From JAXGOI01 sp040767605 (GTDB lineage Bacteria; Bacillota; Dehalobacteriia; UBA4068), in the NCBI GenBank assembly GCA_040767605.1, contig JAXGOI010000001.1, forward strand, positions 558,001-622,000: a stretch of DNA of 64,000 bases. Reading direction: 5' to 3'. The notes beneath the pieces are model-generated. The model saw nothing but the letters and a program-made list of their open reading frames with translations, did not search any database and was not told the origin of the DNA. A program made the position numbers and the translations under genes. Positions 59,557 through 64,000 of this stretch are shown one piece after another; positions within the stretch are counted from its first letter, which is position 1, and the number at the start of each line of letters is the position of its first letter.

Positions 59557-61152
59557 ATGAGAAAATTATTTATCTTTATTATGGCGGGGCTGTTTTTTTT
59601 TACAGGCTGCGGGGGGAATCAGGCGGGGAATAATTCCAGCTTTACTCCGCCGGAGGATAATGTGCTGCAGCTTTCCTCCAACAGGCTTTTGCAATCTTTA
59701 GACCCTATTTATGTTCATTCACAAATGGAAATATTTTTAACTTCCCTAGTTTTTGAGGGCCTGGTTAAAGAAAAAGACGGGGAAATAATCCCGGCTTTAG
59801 CTAAGGATTGGCAAATAAGTGAAAACGGCGCCAGTTATACCTTTTTTTTAAACAGAGGAATATCTTTTCATAACGGGCGGTTTTTAACCGCGGATGATAT
59901 AAAATTCTCCTGGGAAAGGGCGCTGCGCTTTAAGGCGGCTTCTTCCTATATTTTTGCAAATATTAAGGGCTATGAGGAAGTTATTAGCGAGGAAACCAAG
60001 GAGTTGGCAGGGGTAAGCGTTTTAAATGATTATACCCTCAGGGTTGATTTAAAAACTCCTCAGGCTAATTTTTTAGCGGGGCTTGCAATGCCCGCTGCCA
60101 GCGCTTTAAACCGCTTGGAAATTGTTGAGCAAGGGGCAGATTTTGCCCGCCCCGGCAGCCTGTTTAAGCCTTACCCTCTCCCCTCGGGAACAGGGCCTTT
60201 CCGTTTTGCGGAATGGCTGGAGAATAAGGCCGTAGTTTTAGGCTCTTTTGATGACTATTATGGAGAAAAAAGCAAGCTTAGCCGAATAGAGCTGGCTCTT
60301 AATTTATCCTCCCCGGATGCCTTAATTAAGCTGCAGGGGGGCAATTTGGATATTGTTTTAGATTTAACCCCGGGGGAAATTGATTTTAATTTGGCCCATT
60401 CCGGCTTAGAGACTATTATGAAGCCGGTGCGTACGATTAATTATTTAGTTTGCTCTCCCCTTATAGAGCCCTTTAATAATGAGCAAATCCGCAAAGGGAT
60501 TTTTGCCGCGGTTTCCAGCAATAGTATTATTGAAAAGGGCCTAGGCAATAGCGGCATTTCTCCGGCGGAGGGTTTTGTTAATTATTGGTATAATATGGAG
60601 CAAGGCCCTATTTCTTCTTCTTATCAGGGTAAAGGGGCAAAAGAAATTTTAGAGGCGGCCGGTTACGGCGAGGGAGGGCTGCCCCTCCCCGGCCTGGTTT
60701 TAGATTGCGGTCCCAATGAATATGAAAAAAAGATTGCCTTAGCGATTGCCCAGGCCTTAAATAATGCCGGTTTTAGGGTGGAAATTAAATCCCATTCATA
60801 CAGCGGCCTCCGCCAGCTGATATTATCCGGCAATACCGGCTTTTATCTTGGGGAATTCAGCGATAAAGGCGGGGGTATGGATTCTTTCTTTTCAGAGGTT
60901 ATTGACCCCCGCTGGCAGGGGGTTATTCCCCCCGGCAGTTGGAGCAGCCTTTTAGAGGCAGGCTATACTTCTTTTGATGATGCAAAAAAAGAGGCCTTTG
61001 CCGAAGCTGAAGAAAGACTCTTTAATGAAAGCGTTTTATATTTTTTAGCCTATCAGCAGCAGTATTTGGCAGCGGGAGGCCATTGGGTGAATATTTCAAT
61101 CCCCAAAAAAGGGGGCCTTGATTGGGAGAAAATCTTTCCCTGGTTTTTTTGA
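59557..61152 (+). CDS. Peptide-type ABC transporter substrate-binding lipoprotein (SBP family 5)
   Basis: A 531-residue lipoprotein (signal and lipobox LFFFTGC, lipidated C20). The chain has the family 5 pattern: LQSLDPIYVHSQMEIFLTSLVFEGL, YTFFLNRGISFHNGRFLTADDIKFSWER, SGTGPFRFAEW, and NEQIRKGIFAAVSSNSII. Such proteins bind peptides, nickel or other solutes outside the membrane and pass them to an Opp/Dpp permease. No permease or ATPase gene is near, so it is an orphan that probably works with a transporter elsewhere. Confidence 0.9.
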   Translation: MRKLFIFIMAGLFFFTGCGGNQAGNNSSFTPPEDNVLQLSSNRLLQSLDPIYVHSQMEIFLTSLVFEGLVKEKDGEIIPALAKDWQISENGASYTFFLNRGISFHNGRFLTADDIKFSWERALRFKAASSYIFANIKGYEEVISEETKELAGVSVLNDYTLRVDLKTPQANFLAGLAMPAASALNRLEIVEQGADFARPGSLFKPYPLPSGTGPFRFAEWLENKAVVLGSFDDYYGEKSKLSRIELALNLSSPDALIKLQGGNLDIVLDLTPGEIDFNLAHSGLETIMKPVRTINYLVCSPLIEPFNNEQIRKGIFAAVSSNSIIEKGLGNSGISPAEGFVNYWYNMEQGPISSSYQGKGAKEILEAAGYGEGGLPLPGLVLDCGPNEYEKKIALAIAQALNNAGFRVEIKSHSYSGLRQLILSGNTGFYLGEFSDKGGGMDSFFSEVIDPRWQGVIPPGSWSSLLEAGYTSFDDAKKEAFAEAEERLFNESVLYFLAYQQQYLAAGGHWVNISIPKKGGLDWEKIFPWFF

Positions 61153-61271
61153 AATTTTAGTATAAAGCCTTGCTAAATAAAAGAGTATATGATAAAATGA
61201 TTATCGCTGTAAAGAACAGCCAAGCCTGCTTTTAAAGGCAAATTGGGCCTATATTTATGGCGATAGATTTT

Positions 61272-61354
61272 GCGGTAGTGCTGGAACTGGCAGACAGGCA
61301 CGTTTGAGGGGCGTGTGGGCGACCGTGTGGGTTCAAGTCCCACCTACCGCACCA
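61272..61354 (+). tRNA. tRNA-Leu (anticodon GAG)
   Basis: An 83-nt class II tRNA. Acceptor stem GCGGTAG/CTACCGC, anticodon loop TTGAGGG (GAG, reads CTC and CTT), variable arm, T arm GTGGGTTCAAGTCCCAC, encoded CCA. Confidence 0.95.
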
Positions 61355-61357
61355 AAA

Positions 61358-61392
61358 ACACATTTAAGCAGTTTTGCTTAAATGTGTTTTTT
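61358..61392 (+). terminator. Terminator of tRNA-Leu(GAG)
   Basis: A perfect 13-bp stem, ACACATTTAAGCA / TGCTTAAATGTGT, then six T residues. Confidence 0.9.
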
Positions 61393-61540
61393 ATTGGAGG
61401 CTATCCCTTATTACGGAGGTTTGCATCCGGTTTTAAAAACTCATTACCTGAAAAAGAAAAGCATCCGGCGGCTTATGCGCGGCCAAGGCATATGCTATTT
61501 TAATTTTTAATAATAACAAGCAAATACATCGGCTATATTA
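61393..61540. other. Spacer between tRNA-Leu and the candidate RNA
   Basis: No gene is seen. TATATT at 61534-61539, a few bases before the first stem of the candidate RNA, could be its -10 box; a good -35 box is not evident. Confidence 0.4.
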
Positions 61541-61680
61541 GGCACCCTGGAGCAGAGGGATTGGACAATTGCGGCGGTGTAGTTGGACAGTGCTGCCGCA
61601 AGTGCTTATCACAGGAGCTTAGTTTTTTCTGAAATACCCTTTTCCCTCTGCATAGAATCCTCGCCGCTCTAGGGTGTAAA
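61541..61680 (+). ncRNA. Candidate structured RNA, 6S-like rod architecture
   Basis: Ends pair through CACCCTGGAGC (61543-61553) and GCTCTAGGGTG (61666-61676). A second stem AGAGGGA/TCCCTCT (61554-61560 with 61643-61649) follows after a one-sided bulge, and an inner hairpin spans 61569-61601 (TTGCGGC.. / ..GCCGCAA). G-U pairs, at 49-70 in the closing stem and 76-94 in the hairpin (last two digits), exist only if the plus strand is transcribed. Between hairpin and stem is a large open bubble. TTGGACA occurs twice. A long rod with a central bubble recalls 6S RNA, but no diagnostic sequence is certain. Confidence 0.45.
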
Positions 61681-61802
61681 ATCTCACCGACATATTCATG
61701 ATAAGGCCAATATGTAAAAACAGGGGTAAAAAGGGGAAAAATCTTTACACTTTTGCGCCGTATTTAATAAATACTTCTATTTAATAAAGATACCAAAAAC
61801 AA
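61681..61802. other. Region downstream of the candidate RNA, no gene
   Basis: AT-rich. GTGTAAA near 61675 can pair with TTTACAC near 61746, followed by TTTTG, which might be a weak end of the RNA transcript. Nothing else is recognised. Confidence 0.35.
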
Positions 61803-61830
61803 AGGCCTGCAATCTATAAAGATTGCAGGT
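61803..61830 (-). terminator. Terminator of tRNA-Val
   Basis: A perfect 10-bp stem CCTGCAATCT / AGATTGCAGG with a four-base loop; T-rich tail on the minus strand. Confidence 0.85.
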
Positions 61831-61834
61831 CTTA

Positions 61835-61912
61835 TTGGTGGGGCTAACTGGGCTCGAACCAGTGACCTCTTGCATGTCAAGCAAGCACTCTAACCAACTG
61901 AGCTATAGCCCC
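61835..61912 (-). tRNA. tRNA-Val (anticodon GAC)
   Basis: A 78-nt tRNA. Acceptor stem GGGGCTA/TAGCCCC, D arm AGCTCAGTTGGTTAGAGT, anticodon stem CTTGC/GCAAG with loop TTGACAT (GAC), T arm CTGGTTCGAGCCCAG, encoded CCA. Confidence 0.95.
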
Positions 61913-61989
61913 GGGCAAAGAATATTCTATAATAACTCCCATGCTCTTGTCAAGTCTTTAACTTAATTAAGCCCATTAATATATAGGTA

Positions 61990-62247
61990 TTATCCCTCGT
62001 CCTCCGGTATAATCTCCCCTCCCAGAGGGATATTTTCTTCCCGGCGCAGCTCATCTAAAATTAATTTAAGCCGGGCTTTATCCTCCCCCAGGCCCCAAAG
62101 CTCCCCCCAGCCATGGGCTAACTGAAAAAGGTTGCCATAAGCATTATCCTCCAAACTGCGGATTAAATGAGGTATGCCCTCCTCATTTAAAATTGCCTCA
62201 AGCAGGCTTGCTTCAACAGGGTCGTTTAAAATCGCAATTTTTTCCAT
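61990..62247 (-). CDS. DUF2007-domain protein
   Basis: An 85-residue protein with the DUF2007 pattern: KIAILNDPVEASLLEAILNEEGIPHLI (loop that follows a beta strand and helix), a variable middle, then a short helix with LKLILDELRREE. The family is described as a putative signal-transducing domain of unknown function. ATG 62247 has an AAGGAGG site; the start six codons earlier is less likely. Confidence 0.75.
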   Translation of the reverse strand: MEKIAILNDPVEASLLEAILNEEGIPHLIRSLEDNAYGNLFQLAHGWGELWGLGEDKARLKLILDELRREENIPLGGEIIPEDEG

Positions 62248-62271
62248 AAAAGGGCCTCCTTTCAACAGCTA

Positions 62272-62300
62272 AAAGAGCGCAAGGCTTGCGCTCTTTTTTA
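62272..62300. terminator. Terminator between ypeB and the DUF2007 gene
   Basis: AAGAGCGCAA / TTGCGCTCTT with A and T tracts on both sides; it probably ends the sleB-ypeB transcript. Confidence 0.8.
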
Positions 62301-62407
62301 AATTCCTCCTTGCTATAAATATATTTTCGCTTTAAAGCAAAGTTTTCCTTCCATATAACGTTAAAACAGCTTTAGATTTTAAGCTTCATTCTCTATTTAA
62401 ATTATTT

Positions 62408-63832
62408 TTAGCGGGTAAAAAAACCATCCTCGCTACTAAAGCAGGAGAGGATTTTTTCCTCCAGCCCCCCTTGGGAATTCATATAAACCAAATACTCATC
62501 CCGGCCTATATTACCCTTAAATTCATAGCATAAAATCTCTTTGCCGGCCTCATCCGCAATTAAAGCCATACGGTTGCCGCTTACTTTCATTCCCTTATTT
62601 AAGCTATTCATAACACCGTTAAGCTCCATAGTATCTGCGGGGAGCTCTCTTTTATCATTAAAGTTCTGCCAGTATTCCTTGGCCTGAAAAACAAGTATAT
62701 CCCCATTATCTAAAGCAACGCATACTTGCAGGCAATCGGGATAATAAAGTATATCCTTCTCCAGCCGGGCAAAGCCTAAAATCAAACGGTCGTCTTCCTT
62801 TTTCTGGCAAATTAATTCCATACTTTTATAACCTGCGGCATTTAAAAAAGCTTCGGCCTTTTTAATTCCCTCCTCATTACTTAAAACCGCTTTATCGGTT
62901 TTTCTGGAATTATAGGCATCTAAAACCTTGCCGCCGGATTTACTTACCGTAATTCTAAGGCTGTTTTCTCCTATTTTAAACTCAAAACCATAGGCCGGCA
63001 TCTTTGTTTTTGCCCCAATATCCTGGCTGGAGCTTAGCTCCGGCTTTTTATCCGTCATAATCTTTGCAAATTCCAGGGCAATTTTTTTGGCCTCGGCGGC
63101 CCCAATATCTTCCCCGGCCTTAAGGGATTTCGGCTCAATTTCCCTTAAATGGCTGGAATAAGCCCCGTCATAATTCATGGCCTCAAGGAGGGAGAGCTTA
63201 TCATTTACCTCATCAAAATAAGTCATGGCGTTTTTAGGGTTCTTTTCCTCCCCTTCTTTGCCGAAAACAGCCGCCACCCCTCCCTTTAGGGGAGAATTAC
63301 CGGCATTAAAAAGCAGGCTTCCGGTACCCGTCTTTTCCTCCAGCCTGGCAATAATCTCCCCCAGCTCTTTAACTTCGCCGTTAATTTTTTTAATAGTGGC
63401 ATAATCCTCATCAGGCAGGCTATTGCCGTCGCCTATATATTTTAAAAGGCTGCCGGCATAGTCTGCCACCTGATTAAAATATTGAGATGTTCTGGTTATG
63501 GAGTTCTCTTCCAAAGGCAAATTATTAAGGCTTGCGACAATATTTTCCGCCTGGGCCTTCATATCTCGGAACATCTGATTATTCTGCCTCCCTCCGGAGG
63601 CTAAAATTTTCCCGGTTACAAGAGATAATTCATTACTGCTGTTTACCAGAGAATAAAACGAGCGCTGATACTCACTTTCCAATAAATTTCCTAATCTTTG
63701 GTTTTGATTATTCTGCCAAAGGGCCCAGCCTAAAACTATAATAAAGGCAATTGTCATAATAATAGCTATGGTTCTGGCTATTCTTTCGGATTTGCCTGTT
63801 TTCTCTTTTGGTTTATAATAATAATCCTTCAT
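62408..63832 (-). CDS. ypeB: Spore germination protein YpeB
   Basis: A 474-residue protein with a membrane helix at about 18-40 (RTIAIIMTIAFIIVLGWALW) and the YpeB N-terminal region (NNQNQRLGNLLESEYQRSFYSLV). PepSY-like domains occupy the C-terminal half (AEAKKIALEFAKIM, SNEEGIKKAEAFLNAAGYKSMEL, LQVCVALDNGDILVFQAKEYW). YpeB stabilises and localises the cortex-lytic enzyme SleB in dormant spores. The sleB end lies 80 bp upstream, the normal sleB-ypeB order. Confidence 0.95.
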   Translation of the reverse strand: MKDYYYKPKEKTGKSERIARTIAIIMTIAFIIVLGWALWQNNQNQRLGNLLESEYQRSFYSLVNSSNELSLVTGKILASGGRQNNQMFRDMKAQAENIVASLNNLPLEENSITRTSQYFNQVADYAGSLLKYIGDGNSLPDEDYATIKKINGEVKELGEIIARLEEKTGTGSLLFNAGNSPLKGGVAAVFGKEGEEKNPKNAMTYFDEVNDKLSLLEAMNYDGAYSSHLREIEPKSLKAGEDIGAAEAKKIALEFAKIMTDKKPELSSSQDIGAKTKMPAYGFEFKIGENSLRITVSKSGGKVLDAYNSRKTDKAVLSNEEGIKKAEAFLNAAGYKSMELICQKKEDDRLILGFARLEKDILYYPDCLQVCVALDNGDILVFQAKEYWQNFNDKRELPADTMELNGVMNSLNKGMKVSGNRMALIADEAGKEILCYEFKGNIGRDEYLVYMNSQGGLEEKILSCFSSEDGFFTR

Positions 63833-63912
63833 CCTAACCTCCTTTTTATACCTCTTTCCCCTCTAATTCCACCTATGCTTAAAAGCGCTTTATTTTTAGC
63901 TTTTTGCGCCTC

Positions 63913-64000
63913 TTAAATGCCAAAAACATGCTCCCCGTATTTAACAACTATTTTCCGGGTCCAAATCCAGGGGCTGGTGGCGGTTTTTGGGTTCCAAAAA
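63913..64000 (-). CDS. sleB: Spore cortex-lytic enzyme SleB, C-terminal end (cut by window edge)
   Basis: The last 28 residues are visible: FWNPKTATSPWIWTRKIV then VKYGEHVFGI and a stop. The pattern F-x-N-P-x-x-A-T-x-x-W-I-x-T-R ... I-G-x-H-V-F is the end of the SleB lytic transglycosylase domain, which degrades spore cortex peptidoglycan at germination. It sits directly upstream of ypeB. The rest lies beyond the window. Confidence 0.92.
   Translation of the reverse strand, partial: FWNPKTATSPWIWTRKIVVKYGEHVFGI

Overview
The window looks like chromosome of a spore-forming, probably anaerobic Firmicute of the Clostridia type. Spore genes are present: a CotF-like coat protein, the germination protein YpeB and the 3' end of the cortex hydrolase SleB. 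There are also a 2-hydroxyacyl-CoA dehydratase activator homologue, a TM1266-like regulator, a cobalamin ECF transporter, RidA and a DNA polymerase I without 3'-5' exonuclease residues. Genes are densely packed, with strong AGGAGG-type ribosome sites, moderate GC in genes and AT-rich gaps.

Layout. 1-1883: start of a patatin-like gene leaving the left edge, an acyl-CoA thioesterase, a small acetyltransferase and a dehydratase activator. 2128-18008: a compact phage-derived element read mostly on the minus strand. It has a divergent XRE/ImmA control switch with TATC-N8-GATA operators, an ArpU-like late regulator, small terminase, portal, large terminase, scaffold, N4-gp56-type capsid, short-tail proteins, a beta-helix tailspike and a lysis cassette. 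It has no integrase and no replication genes, its small terminase lacks the DNA-binding half, and a host-style tRNA-Arg unit sits between tailspike and lysis genes. 18118-22597: BusR-like regulator, ilvE, and divergent pdxR/pdxS. 22818-26097: polyamine operon speA-speE-speB. 26135-28774: small regulator, spore coat protein, RidA, and a YmfI-type reductase.

28892-37265 is the most interesting host locus. A DUF4430 lipoprotein, EcfT, a fused double ECF ATPase and an S component lie upstream of a cobalamin riboswitch. The riboswitch controls a large secreted protein built as two tandem transcobalamin/intrinsic-factor-like units (alpha/alpha barrel plus DUF4430) followed by three SLH anchors. Together these read as a complete surface capture and uptake system for cobalamin.

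37398-42654: two flavoprotein genes, an AlkD-like repair protein, an ArsC/Spx-like protein, an RNA cyclic phosphodiesterase and a cytidylate-kinase-like protein, in one direction. 42786-49517: a four-domain CoA-disulfide reductase/persulfide fusion behind a palindromic operator, MOSC and HAD proteins, tRNA-Leu, MgtC, and an ECF sigma/anti-sigma pair. 49521-53945: a small type IV pilus operon (PilT, PilC, pilins) behind three tandem 78-bp promoter repeats. 54005-61152: CapA, polA-mutM-coaE, and an orphan peptide-binding lipoprotein. 61272-64000: tRNA-Leu, a candidate structured RNA, tRNA-Val, a DUF2007 protein, ypeB and partial sleB.

All assignments come from reading the sequence. No database search was run. 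Family names rest on remembered motifs and context.
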